From contig NZ_LMPO01000010.1 of NCBI RefSeq assembly GCF_001424385.1, positions 67,899 to 120,282 on the forward strand: a DNA stretch of 52,384 nt, read 5' to 3'. The notes beneath the pieces were generated by a model, which saw nothing but the letters and a program-made list of their open reading frames with translations, made no database searches and was not told where the DNA came from. Position numbers and translations under genes: made by a program. Shown piece by piece: positions 1 to 7,660 of this stretch (positions are counted from its first letter, which is position 1; the number at the start of each line of letters is the position of its first letter). The stretch comes from Curtobacterium sp. Leaf183. Lineage in GTDB: Bacteria > Actinomycetota > Actinomycetes > Actinomycetales > Microbacteriaceae.

Positions 1-16
1 TCTCGGCAACCGACAT

Positions 17-104
17 CGAGGTCGCACAACTCGCCGCTCAGTTGCGCCGAGGTGTCGCGTTCAGCACGTGCGCGGCCTCGAGATCCCACAATTGTGCGAC
101 CTCG
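17..104. repeat. Inverted repeat, 13-bp arms
   Basis: The 13-bp sequence CGAGGTCGCACAA at 17-29 recurs as its exact reverse complement at 92-104, 62 bases apart. The right arm overlaps a perfect 10-bp palindrome, CACAATTGTG, at 87-96. No convincing gene lies in 1-191. It could be a long-range hairpin at the end of an upstream gene or a dispersed intergenic repeat. The function is unknown. Confidence 0.5.
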
Positions 105-153
105 GCGGGGCGGCGAGGCGGGGGCGGCGAGGTGGGACGGACTCGGGCGGCGG

Positions 154-183
154 TTGTCCGGTGGTCGCCCGCGGTGGTACCGT
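154..183 (+). promoter_or_regulatory. Candidate leaderless promoter
   Basis: A -35-like TTGTCC at 154-159 and a -10-like TACCGT at 178-183 are separated by 18 bases. The -10 box ends 8 bases before the GTG at 192, and no Shine-Dalgarno precedes that GTG. This is the geometry of a leaderless actinobacterial transcript. It is a prediction from spacing and consensus only. Confidence 0.4.
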
Positions 184-191
184 TGCCCCTC

Positions 192-1355
192 GTGTCTGAA
201 GTTGCAAAGTACAACTTTGCGCCGACCCGCGTCGACGCTCCCGTCTCCCCCGCCCGCGCCGACGTCGCCGCGTCCCAGCACCGAGGCCACGCCGCGCCCC
301 GGTCGCCCCACCGCTCCCCGAACGCCCTGCGCCCCGCCGGCCTCGGACGGACGCTGCTCTCCTTCGCGACGCACATCCTCGTCCCGCTGTTCCTGGCGGG
401 CGGGATGGGTCTGGCGTACCTCGGCGCCTTCCACGCCCCCGCACCGAAGGACCTGCCCGTCGGCATCGTCGGCCAGGGCGCGACCACGCAGGTGTTCGCC
501 CAGACCGTGACCGACCAGTCCGACGGGGCCCTCGTCGCCCACGTGGTGCCGGACGCCGCGAGCGCGGAGCGTCAGGTCCGCGACCGTGACCTGGCAGCGG
601 TGTACGCACCGACGTCGACGAGTGCGACCCTCTACGTCTCGACCGCTGCCAGCGAGACCACCGCCACAGCGGCGCAGAAGGTGTTCCTGCCGATCGCGTA
701 CGGACAGCACCTGCCGTTCACCGTGGTCGACGTCGTGCCGACGGGCGAGCAGGACACCACCGGGCAGGGGCTGTTCTTCCTGCTCGTGGCCCTGAGCGTC
801 GGCGGGTACGCGTCGGCGATCGCCGTCGCCGCCTTCGCGACCCGGCTCGGTGCCGTCTGGACCGCGGTCGTCGGCCTCGGCACCGCTGCGGTCGTCGCCG
901 GCATCGGCGTCCTCGTGGCAGGTCCGGTGTACGGGGTGATCACGACCCACCAGTGGCAGGTGTTCCTGTTCGCATGGATGTACGACGCGGTCATCGTCGG
1001 CCTGGGCATCGGGCTGCACCCGCTGCTCGGGCGCTGGACCACCCCGGTGCTGACGATGCTCTTCGTGATGCTCAACTTCACGTCCTCGGGCGGCATCTTC
1101 CAACCGGCGTTCCAGCCCGGGTTCTTCGCCGCGCTCAACACGTTCTGGAGCGGGGCGGCGTGGTTGCAGGCCGCCCAGGACCTGCAGTACTTCCCCGGCG
1201 CGTCGCTCGGACGGAGCTCGCTCGTGCTGAGCCTGTGGCTCGTCGCCGCCGTCGTGCTCTGCGTCGTGGTGCACGGCCTGGTCGCCCGACGCACCCGGAT
1301 CGCCCGCGAGCGCGAGGTCAGCCGTCTCGAAGAGGAAGAGGTCGTCGCCGCGTAG
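192..1355 (+). CDS. Multi-pass membrane protein, YhgE/Pip (ABC-2)-like
   Basis: A 387-residue membrane protein. About 48 polar residues precede the first membrane segment (roughly 50-75). An extracytoplasmic region of about 130 residues follows, then five or six hydrophobic segments to about residue 370, and a charged tail rich in Arg and Glu. The order of one helix, an outer domain and a C-terminal helix bundle, with a Ser-Gly-Gly region near residue 300, resembles DUF3533 and YhgE/Pip proteins of the ABC-2 permease superfamily. Those are linked to export or phage reception. The substrate cannot be read. GTG at 192 is chosen because it is the only in-frame start before the first helix that fits the -10 box at 178-183. 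A 17-bp dyad overlaps codons 5-10. Any paired regulator would lie upstream of the window. Confidence 0.6.
   Translation: MSEVAKYNFAPTRVDAPVSPARADVAASQHRGHAAPRSPHRSPNALRPAGLGRTLLSFATHILVPLFLAGGMGLAYLGAFHAPAPKDLPVGIVGQGATTQVFAQTVTDQSDGALVAHVVPDAASAERQVRDRDLAAVYAPTSTSATLYVSTAASETTATAAQKVFLPIAYGQHLPFTVVDVVPTGEQDTTGQGLFFLLVALSVGGYASAIAVAAFATRLGAVWTAVVGLGTAAVVAGIGVLVAGPVYGVITTHQWQVFLFAWMYDAVIVGLGIGLHPLLGRWTTPVLTMLFVMLNFTSSGGIFQPAFQPGFFAALNTFWSGAAWLQAAQDLQYFPGASLGRSSLVLSLWLVAAVVLCVVVHGLVARRTRIAREREVSRLEEEEVVAA
204..220. promoter_or_regulatory. Operator-like dyad overlapping the first codons
   Basis: GCAAAGT and ACTTTGC form a perfect inverted repeat with a 3-bp ACA spacer. A second overlapping dyad, AGTTG-N7-CAACT, covers about 200-216. 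The stretch is much more AT-rich than its surroundings. If transcription starts at the GTG at 192, it lies about +13 to +29, where a bound repressor would block elongation. The cognate regulator is not in the window. Confidence 0.45.
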
Positions 1356-1365
1356 CGCCCGCCGC

Positions 1366-1371
1366 TACGCT
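1366..1371 (+). promoter_or_regulatory. -10 box of hisN, leaderless geometry
   Basis: TACGCT ends 6 bases before the GTG start at 1378. No Shine-Dalgarno is visible, so the mRNA probably begins at or next to the start codon. No good -35 element is seen. Confidence 0.4.
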
Positions 1372-1377
1372 CGACCC

Positions 1378-2160
1378 GTGGACCTCCGCGCCGACCTGGA
1401 CTTCGCCCGCTCCCTCGCCGACACCGCCGACGCGATCAGCCTCGAGCGGTTCCGCGCCGCCGACCTCCGCGTCTCGCGGAAGGCCGACAGCACCCACGTC
1501 ACGGACGCCGACCAGGCGGTGGAAGGAGCACTCCGCGCACGCATCACGGCCGAGCGTCCCGACGACGCGTTCCTGGGCGAGGAGACCACCGCGGACTCCG
1601 GCGCCGAGGCCGCCAGCGAGGGCCACCGCCAGTGGGTCGTCGACCCGATCGACGGCACGGCGAACTACCTCCGCGGCGTGCCGGTCTGGGCGACGCTCAT
1701 CGCGCTCGCCGTCGACGGGCGCCCGGTGCTCGGCGTGGTCAGTGCACCGGCCCTCGGCAAGCGCTGGTGGGCGGCCGAGGGCAGGGGTGCACACTCCCTG
1801 GACGGCGAACTGCACGTGTCGACCGTCGCCGAACTCGGCGAGGCGAGCCTCAGCTACAACAGCATCCAGCAGTGGGACGACGACGACCGTCTCCAGCCGC
1901 TCATCGACCTCTCGCGCAGGGTCTGGCGGACGCGCGCGTACGGCGACATGTGGTCGTACATGATGGTGGCCGAGGGCGTCCTCGACGTCGCGGGCGAGCC
2001 CGACCTCAAGCCGTGGGACATGGCGGCCCTCGTGCCGATCGTCGAGGAGGCCGGCGGACGCTTCACCTCGCTCGACGGCGATCCCGGCCCCTGGCACGGC
2101 AGCGCCCTCGCCACGAACGGCCTGGTGCACGACGCCGTGGTCGACGTCATCCGTCGCTGA
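1378..2160 (+). CDS. hisN: Histidinol-phosphatase, inositol monophosphatase family
   Basis: A 260-residue enzyme of the inositol monophosphatase superfamily. It shows the metal-binding GEE motif at 67-69, DPIDGT at 89-94 and the C-terminal Trp-Asp metal site at 213-214. The N-terminal region, a stretch of Asp, Ala and Arg followed by VTDADQAVE, matches actinobacterial HisN. HisN removes phosphate from L-histidinol phosphate in histidine synthesis in the cytoplasm. It lies 22 bases after the membrane protein gene and carries its own -10 box. No other his gene is in the window, so a general inositol monophosphatase remains the alternative. Confidence 0.85.
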   Translation: MDLRADLDFARSLADTADAISLERFRAADLRVSRKADSTHVTDADQAVEGALRARITAERPDDAFLGEETTADSGAEAASEGHRQWVVDPIDGTANYLRGVPVWATLIALAVDGRPVLGVVSAPALGKRWWAAEGRGAHSLDGELHVSTVAELGEASLSYNSIQQWDDDDRLQPLIDLSRRVWRTRAYGDMWSYMMVAEGVLDVAGEPDLKPWDMAALVPIVEEAGGRFTSLDGDPGPWHGSALATNGLVHDAVVDVIRR

Positions 2161-2247
2161 GACCTCCGAGCTTCGCGGAGCGCTCCAACCGGGATCCGGT
2201 CGACGTACCCCGTGGCTGTACCTCAATGCACACGCATGGGCATCGCT

Positions 2248-2285
2248 GACCCCCCACCAGGGGGGTCGGCACCCCCCGTACTGGG
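2248..2285. promoter_or_regulatory. Tandem C/G-tract dyads in the intergenic region
   Basis: GACCCCCC at 2248-2255 pairs with GGGGGGTC at 2260-2267 around a 4-base ACCA loop. A second C-tract/G-tract dyad, ACCCC...GGGGT, follows at about 2271-2286. No T-run follows, so a terminator for hisN is possible but not typical. As duplex DNA these could be tandem operator half-sites upstream of the LuxR-type regulator gene. Confidence 0.4.
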
Positions 2286-2373
2286 GTGACCATCCGTCAC
2301 ATCCGATTGCGTGGTCCGGCTCAATGTCCCTCGACCTGGGTTATCGTCATCGCAGACGACAGGTCAGGTGCCG

Positions 2374-2397
2374 TCTCGGGATCCCTAGTCCCGGGAG
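2374..2397 (+). promoter_or_regulatory. Candidate structured leader element
   Basis: The sequence CTCGGGA...TCCCGGGAG can fold into an imperfect hairpin about 55 bases before the small ORF at 2452. A -10-like TATCGT lies upstream at about 2342-2347. The 2161-2451 intergenic region therefore holds two kinds of dyad and a likely promoter. No known riboswitch class is recognised. Confidence 0.3.
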
Positions 2398-2451
2398 CAG
2401 CGCAGACTCCGTCGTGTTCGTCAAGAACCCAACCCGAAGGGTGATACGACG

Positions 2452-2640
2452 ATGAATTCATCGTTCCCGAGCGGAACCGAGTGCACCCTCACTCGGCCGC
2501 ATGCCAACCACGATCAGCCCGGCGCCACCCTGATGGCCGCCACACGTCCGAGCTCCGCCGCGGTCACCCGCCGCGCGCGTGCCCGGTCCGCCTCCGTGCG
2601 CCCCGCCTCCCCGTTCGCATCCGGGCCCGGAGGCCGGTGA
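2452..2640 (+). CDS. Small ORF upstream of LuxR regulator, possible leader peptide
   Basis: A 62-residue ORF with ATG start, preceded by GAAGGG about 10 bases upstream. The product is rich in Ser, Ala, Pro and Arg and has no recognisable domain, signal or membrane segment. Its stop codon lies 6 bases before the ATG of the large LuxR-type gene. The GGAGG that serves that gene sits inside the last codons of this ORF, so translation of the two is probably linked. It could be a regulatory leader peptide or chance coding. Low amino-acid complexity lowers confidence. Confidence 0.35.
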   Translation: MNSSFPSGTECTLTRPHANHDQPGATLMAATRPSSAAVTRRARARSASVRPASPFASGPGGR

Positions 2641-2646
2641 GTCCGC

Positions 2647-5358
2647 ATGGAACTCACCGGTCGACGTTCTGAGGTCGACCGGATCGCGACCCTCGCCGTA
2701 CTCCCTCGGGAGTCCGCGATGGTCGTCGTCGGCGACCCTGGCTCCGGACGCTCGAGCGTCCTCGACGCGGTCTCGCACCGCGTCTCCATCCCCGTCGTCC
2801 GACTCGGCGTCAACGGTGCAGAAGCACGTTGGCCCATGTCGGGCGTCACCTCCCTGTTCACCGCTCTCGACGACCCCCGGGCCTCGGCGCACATCGCGCG
2901 GCTCGTCCGGAACGTCGACGAGGGCCTCGCCGCAGCGCACGACTTCCTGGACGCCGTGCACGCGCTGACGCTCCCGCCGACGCTCGTGCTCATCGACGAC
3001 CTGGACCGCATGGACGCCGAGAGCCAGGAGCTCGTGGCGTTCCTGGCGGGTCGGCTCGCCGGCACCGCGCTGCGTCTCGTGGCCACGGTCCGCCGTGTGC
3101 CGCTCGACGGTCCCCTCGCGTCCCTCCCGATCCTGCGGCTCACGCCGCTGCCGTCGGACGAGGCACTCGTGCTGGCCCGCGACATGGCGCCCGAAGAGGC
3201 GAACGACGGCGTGCTCGCCGTCCTCGCCGAGGAGACGGGCGGCAACCCCGGTGCGCTCCGCGAGCAGATCGGCGGACTCCGTCGTGAGCAGCTCGTGGGC
3301 ACCGAGCCGCTCGTGCTGCCGCTGCGCCCCACACCGACGACGACCGCTGCGGCGGAGCTCGTCCTCGAAGCCGCTGCAGGACGGGATCTGGATGTCCTGC
3401 AGCGCCTGGCACTCGTCCCGACGGCGCGCGTCGCCGCCTGGGACCGGGACGCCATCGACGACCTAGTCGGGGCCGGTCTCGCGACCGTCCGCGGGCAGTC
3501 GATCGGCGTCAAGGACCCGCTCGTCCGGTCGTACCTGTACTGGAGCACGCCAGCGAAGGACCGCCGCGAGGCGCACGCCGAGCTGGCGGTCGCCGCTGCA
3601 GCACACGACGACCGATCGGCCGTGTGGCACACGAGCTTCGTCGACGACGTCCCCGACGCCGTCGCGCTGCTCGACGCCGGTCGCTCCTACGCCCGCGACG
3701 GTGATGCACGCGCCGCGGTCGCCCTGACCGAACGTGCCCTGCACGTGGGGACGGGGTCCGAGGAGGAGCACATCGCCCTGCTCGGGGTGACCGAGGTCCT
3801 GCTCGCGCACCGGCTGCTCGGCTACGGGCAGCGGTACCTGGCGGCGATCAAGCCGTTCGTGGAGCTGTCGGACGAGGTCCGCCGACTCCGGCTGCAGTAC
3901 TCGGTGCAGTACCTCAGCGGGGACGCCGTGCACGCCGACGAGCTCATGGTGCCCGTCGACACCGCCGACCCCGCCGAGGCAGACGCCTTCACCGGGCTGC
4001 TGGCGATGGTCGCGTCCTTCCGTGCCGAGGCGTGGGAGCTCGACCAGGCCCGCGACCTGCTGCACCGGGCCGAGACCTTCGAGGAGCACGCCTCCGCGCA
4101 CACCGCGGAGATCCTCGCGACGGCACGGGAGCTCGTGGCCGCGGTCGACGGCACCCTGCCGCCGGACGCGGAGCTGCACGACGGTCTCGCCGCGCAGCAG
4201 TTGCTCGCCATGAGCGACCCCGCCCTGCTCCTGCTGTCGCACGCGCTCAGCCTCGCCGAGCGCTACCGCAGCGCACGCCGGGTCTTCGCGCTGGTCCTGG
4301 CACGCGCCAAGGACACGCAGCCCGTGTGGATCGAGGCCGCCCGCTACCTGTCCGCCGAGAACGAGGTGCGCTCCGGGAACTACCGGCAGGCGCTCCGCGC
4401 GATCGACGTGTGGGAATCCGGCTCGGCCGTCATGGAACGACTCCGTGAGCCGTCTCGCGCGATCGCCGTCGCGTGGCGGCACTTCGCCGAGGGACGCACC
4501 GCCGACGCGCTCGACGTCGTCGACCACTGCCTGCGGCAACGGTCGACGAACCGGCTGTGGGGAGCGACGGCGAAGCTGTACGCGCTCCGCGGGCGGGTCC
4601 TGCTGCTCGACGGCCGTCTCGACGAGGCCGCGTCCTCGCTCGAGGCCGCCGACGCGATCGGCCGGAGCCTGCGGAACCCCGCGGTCCTGCGGCACCTCGG
4701 CGACCTGGTCGAGGCGTACGTCCGGCTCGACCGGGTCGAGGACGCGCGGAACATCACCGCGCGTCTCGCCGCCGACCACCACGCCCGTCCGTCCCGGTGG
4801 GGCGCGCTGGTGCTGGCACGGAGCCTCGCGCTCATCGCCGACGACACCACGAGGGACACCTCGCGGCGTCGTGCGCTGGAGCTCTTCCAGCCGGCGGACT
4901 CGCAGTTCGAACGGGCACGGACCTTCGCGGCACTCGCCGCGATCGGCAACCCGGCCGACCGGGCCCGGCTCGGCGCAGCGGCAGCGGCCGCCTACGAGGC
5001 AGCGGGGCTCCGGCGTCCGCTCGTCACGCCGGCGCCGACGGTCGCGATGCCGTCCCTCGGTGGGACGACGGGCGTCGCGGGTCCGTTCGCCGGCGGTGTG
5101 CGCTCCGGCGCGGTGCTGTCCGCGTCCACCCCGATGACCCCGGGCACACCCCGGAGTGCTCCCGACGCCGCCGCGGTGCTCACCTCGCTCACGGCGGAGG
5201 AGCGCGCGGTCGTGCAGAAGGTGACCGAGGGGTACCGCAACCGCGAGATCGCCTCGTCGCTGTACATGTCGCAGCGGACCGTGGAACTGCGGCTGACGCA
5301 GATCTACCGGAAGGTCGGTGCGCGATCGCGCTCCCACCTGGTCGCGCTGCTCACGTGA
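2647..5358 (+). CDS. Large ATP-binding LuxR-family transcriptional regulator
   Basis: A 903-residue LAL-type regulator. The N-terminal AAA/STAND ATPase shows a Walker A motif, GDPGSGRSS, at about 29-37 and a Walker B motif, LVLIDDLD, at 113-120. A long all-helical middle part, with TPR-like repeats rich in Leu, Ala and Arg, covers about 280-800. A proline and glycine linker leads to a LuxR/FixJ helix-turn-helix at about 850-903 that starts LTAEERAVVQ. Such proteins act as ATP-dependent activators with a helical sensor scaffold; the ligand is unknown. ATG at 2647 is preceded by GGAGG. A strong palindromic terminator lies 25 bases after the stop, so the gene ends its own unit. The dyads at 2248-2285 may be its own binding sites. 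Confidence 0.85.
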   Translation: MELTGRRSEVDRIATLAVLPRESAMVVVGDPGSGRSSVLDAVSHRVSIPVVRLGVNGAEARWPMSGVTSLFTALDDPRASAHIARLVRNVDEGLAAAHDFLDAVHALTLPPTLVLIDDLDRMDAESQELVAFLAGRLAGTALRLVATVRRVPLDGPLASLPILRLTPLPSDEALVLARDMAPEEANDGVLAVLAEETGGNPGALREQIGGLRREQLVGTEPLVLPLRPTPTTTAAAELVLEAAAGRDLDVLQRLALVPTARVAAWDRDAIDDLVGAGLATVRGQSIGVKDPLVRSYLYWSTPAKDRREAHAELAVAAAAHDDRSAVWHTSFVDDVPDAVALLDAGRSYARDGDARAAVALTERALHVGTGSEEEHIALLGVTEVLLAHRLLGYGQRYLAAIKPFVELSDEVRRLRLQYSVQYLSGDAVHADELMVPVDTADPAEADAFTGLLAMVASFRAEAWELDQARDLLHRAETFEEHASAHTAEILATARELVAAVDGTLPPDAELHDGLAAQQLLAMSDPALLLLSHALSLAERYRSARRVFALVLARAKDTQPVWIEAARYLSAENEVRSGNYRQALRAIDVWESGSAVMERLREPSRAIAVAWRHFAEGRTADALDVVDHCLRQRSTNRLWGATAKLYALRGRVLLLDGRLDEAASSLEAADAIGRSLRNPAVLRHLGDLVEAYVRLDRVEDARNITARLAADHHARPSRWGALVLARSLALIADDTTRDTSRRRALELFQPADSQFERARTFAALAAIGNPADRARLGAAAAAAYEAAGLRRPLVTPAPTVAMPSLGGTTGVAGPFAGGVRSGAVLSASTPMTPGTPRSAPDAAAVLTSLTAEERAVVQKVTEGYRNREIASSLYMSQRTVELRLTQIYRKVGARSRSHLVALLT

Positions 5359-5382
5359 CCTGACGGTCCGTTCCGCATGACG

Positions 5383-5414
5383 GGAGGCCCGGTGCCAGCT
5401 GGCACCGGGCCTCC
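5383..5414. terminator. Perfect 32-bp palindromic terminator
   Basis: A perfect palindrome with 16-bp arms and no spacer, centred on AGCT. It forms a very stable GC-rich hairpin 25 bases after the LuxR-type gene and is followed by TTG. The same core recurs at 11979-12028 and, with paired changes, at 31000-31047. Confidence 0.85.
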
Positions 5415-5616
5415 TTGCCGTCTGTCCGGGCGTTGCGCGACTCCGCACGCCACCGCACGGAGTCGCACCCTGCGCGCGGGGAACCGCAACAAGCGTCGCC
5501 CGACGTTGTCGGTCCGGTCCGGTTGCGGAGATGCTTCTGGTGCACCGACCGCCGCGCCTCCTCGGAGGCCAGCCCACGGTACCCCGATCGGTACCCGAAC
5601 CATCGGCCCACGAACG

Positions 5617-5655
5617 CCGACGTCCGTCCTCGCCTGATCCGAGGACGGGCGTCGG
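5617..5655 (+). promoter_or_regulatory. Stable leader hairpin upstream of glmS
   Basis: The left arm at 5617-5632 and right arm at 5640-5655 pair over 16 positions around a 7-base loop. The single non-Watson-Crick pair is a U-G wobble only in the + strand RNA, so pairing is intact in that transcript. The hairpin ends 89 bases before the glmS start. The rest of 5415-5744 shows no convincing gene. It could be an attenuator, an mRNA stabiliser or a second terminator. Confidence 0.45.
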
Positions 5656-5744
5656 TCTCGGCCGGTGGCCCCGATCGCGTGGCGGACCCGAGCGGCGGTC
5701 GGTGCCGCCCCGCTCTCCCGCAGCCTCCCCCGAAGGGAAACCCG

Positions 5745-7526
5745 ATGTGCGGCATCATCGCGGCCCGTGTCTCCGACGACGCGACCCCCTACCTGCTCGA
5801 CGGACTCGAACGACTCGAGTACCGCGGCTACGACTCCGCCGGCATCGCCGTCCGGACCGCTTCCGGCAGCACCGAGGTCATCCGGTCCGTGTCGCGTGTG
5901 GGTGACCTCCGGACGCTCGTCGCAGCGCGGTCCGGGGACGCCCTGACCGGCACCGGCATCGGCCACACCCGGTGGGCCACCCACGGCGGCGTCTGCGAGC
6001 GGAACGCCCACCCCCACCAGGACTGCTCCGGCCGGATCAGCGTCGTGCACAACGGCATCATCGAGAACGCCGGTCCGCTGCGCGCGATGCTCGAGGCCCA
6101 GGGCCACCGCTTCGTGTCCGACGTCGACTCCGAGGTCGTCACGCACCTGGTCGAGCGGGCGCTCGTCGTCGATCAGGACCTGATGCTCGCGGTGCAGATC
6201 GCCACCGCACAGCTCGAGGGTTCCTGGGCGCTCGTCGTGCTCGACGCCCGGACCAACCGCATGGTCGTCGCCGCCGACCGCTCCCCCCTGGTCGTCGCCC
6301 GCGCTCCGCGTGGGGACTTCGTCGCCAGCGACATCGGGGCGATCGCCGAGTGGTGTGAGACCTTCGTGGCGCTCCGCGACGGCGACGTCGTCGAGCTCGG
6401 CGAGTCCTGGAACTGGTCCTCGAACGGCGTGGCGGTGCCGGTGCCCTTCCCGACGCCGTCGCCGTTCGCCGCCGCGGCCCTCGACCTCGGCGACCACCCC
6501 GACTTCATGGCGAAGGAGATCGAGGAGCAGCCCGGCGTCGTCGCCGAGATCGTCGAGCGCATCGCCGCGCGGGCGGCCGACGGCAGCATGTGGGTCGGCC
6601 TCGGACTCCCCGGCTTCGACCGGCTCGCGATCGTCGCCTGCGGCACGTCGCTGAACGCCGGGCAGGTCATCGCCACCGCGCTCCGCGGCATCGGCGGGAT
6701 CCCGACCGACATCGTCGTCGCCAGCGAGGCGGACCAGGCGGTCCTCGGCTCCGGCACCCTCGTGGTCGCCATCAGCCAGTCCGGCGAGACCGCGGACGTC
6801 CTGCGGGCACTCGACCGCTTCGAGGACCGCTTCCCCGTCCTCGCCCTGACGAACAACGTCCACTCCTCCCTCGCCCGCCGGGCCGACGCGGTGCTCGACT
6901 GCCAGGCCGGCCCGGAGATCGGCGTCGCCGCGACGAAGACCTTCACCGCGCAGGTCGTCGTCGGGGTCGCTGCGATGGTCTCCGCACTCGTCGCCTCGGG
7001 ACGGATCGACCACGGCCGGGCGCACGAACTCGTCGCCGGCCTCCGCGAGCTGCCGGCTCGGATCACGACGGCCGGACAGGTCGCCGCGGACCGGATCCCG
7101 CTGCTCGTGTCGAGCGTCCGCGAGGCCACGGGCTTCCTGTTCCTCGGCCGCGGCGTCGGACTGCCCTACGCCGCGGAGGGCGCCCTCAAGCTCAAGGAGC
7201 TCAGCTACCGGTGGGCCGAGGCCTACCCGGCCGGCGAACTCAAGCACGGACCGCTGGCGCTCGTCGACGAGGGCACCCCGGTCGTCGTCATCGACCACGG
7301 TGAGCACCGCCTGCAGGCCGCGATCGCCGAGGTCCGTGCACGCGGCGGCTTCGTGATCACCATCGGCGGACCGGGGTCGGACATCCCCGCACTCGGGACG
7401 ACCGGCCCGTGGGGACCGCTCGAGGCCGTCGTGCCGCTGCAGATGCTCGCCCGCGAACTCGCGCTGCAGCTGGGCTGCGACGTCGACAAGCCGAGGAACC
7501 TCGCGAAGTCGGTGACGGTCGAATAG
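5745..7526 (+). CDS. glmS: Glucosamine-6-phosphate synthase (isomerizing)
   Basis: A 593-residue enzyme that makes glucosamine-6-phosphate from fructose-6-phosphate and glutamine, the first step toward UDP-GlcNAc and peptidoglycan. Met1 is followed by the nucleophile Cys2 in MCGIIA. An N-terminal glutamine amidotransferase domain (about 1-220) precedes two SIS sugar-isomerase domains. Visible signatures are CGTSLNAG and SQSGETADV in the first SIS domain, the AATKTF motif, ELKHGPLALVDE, and the family-typical ending DKPRNLAKSVTVE. The start is fixed by the catalytic Cys and by AAGGGA just upstream. Length is slightly below the usual 600-620. The leader carries the hairpin at 5617-5655. No glmS ribozyme is recognisable. 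Confidence 0.95.
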   Translation: MCGIIAARVSDDATPYLLDGLERLEYRGYDSAGIAVRTASGSTEVIRSVSRVGDLRTLVAARSGDALTGTGIGHTRWATHGGVCERNAHPHQDCSGRISVVHNGIIENAGPLRAMLEAQGHRFVSDVDSEVVTHLVERALVVDQDLMLAVQIATAQLEGSWALVVLDARTNRMVVAADRSPLVVARAPRGDFVASDIGAIAEWCETFVALRDGDVVELGESWNWSSNGVAVPVPFPTPSPFAAAALDLGDHPDFMAKEIEEQPGVVAEIVERIAARAADGSMWVGLGLPGFDRLAIVACGTSLNAGQVIATALRGIGGIPTDIVVASEADQAVLGSGTLVVAISQSGETADVLRALDRFEDRFPVLALTNNVHSSLARRADAVLDCQAGPEIGVAATKTFTAQVVVGVAAMVSALVASGRIDHGRAHELVAGLRELPARITTAGQVAADRIPLLVSSVREATGFLFLGRGVGLPYAAEGALKLKELSYRWAEAYPAGELKHGPLALVDEGTPVVVIDHGEHRLQAAIAEVRARGGFVITIGGPGSDIPALGTTGPWGPLEAVVPLQMLARELALQLGCDVDKPRNLAKSVTVE

Positions 7527-7636
7527 CCGGTCACTCGCGCAACAACCGCCTGACGGTGTTCCTCATCGTCCTCACCGCGGTCGCCGTGGCCGTGACGCTC
7601 GTCGTCCTGCTCACCGCCGCCTCGGGACTCTCCTAG
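7409..7636 (+). CDS. Possible small single-pass membrane protein overlapping glmS end
   Basis: This frame overlaps the last 118 bases of glmS and continues 110 bases beyond its stop. The non-overlapping part encodes HSRNNRLTVFLIVLTAVAVA and more hydrophobic residues, a clear transmembrane helix with a basic lead. The only in-frame starts are GTG at 7409 (75 residues) and GTG at 7556 (26 residues, helix only). Neither has a clear ribosome binding site. The hydrophobic run in a non-shadow frame suggests real coding, but the start is unresolved. It lies immediately before the M50-like gene. Confidence 0.3.
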   Translation: MGTARGRRAAADARPRTRAAAGLRRRQAEEPREVGDGRIAGHSRNNRLTVFLIVLTAVAVAVTLVVLLTAASGLS

Positions 7637-7660
7637 CCGCCTCTGCCACAGTGGCGGACG

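Noticed and set aside
3463..5577. A 704-codon open frame on the minus strand opposite the LuxR-type gene
   Set aside because: It is an antisense shadow of a clear coding gene in GC-rich DNA. The product is low-complexity Arg, Gly and Pro with no domain.
5415..5744. glmS ribozyme or coding extension upstream of glmS
   Set aside because: No ribozyme core is recognisable, and catalytic Cys2 requires the start at 5745.
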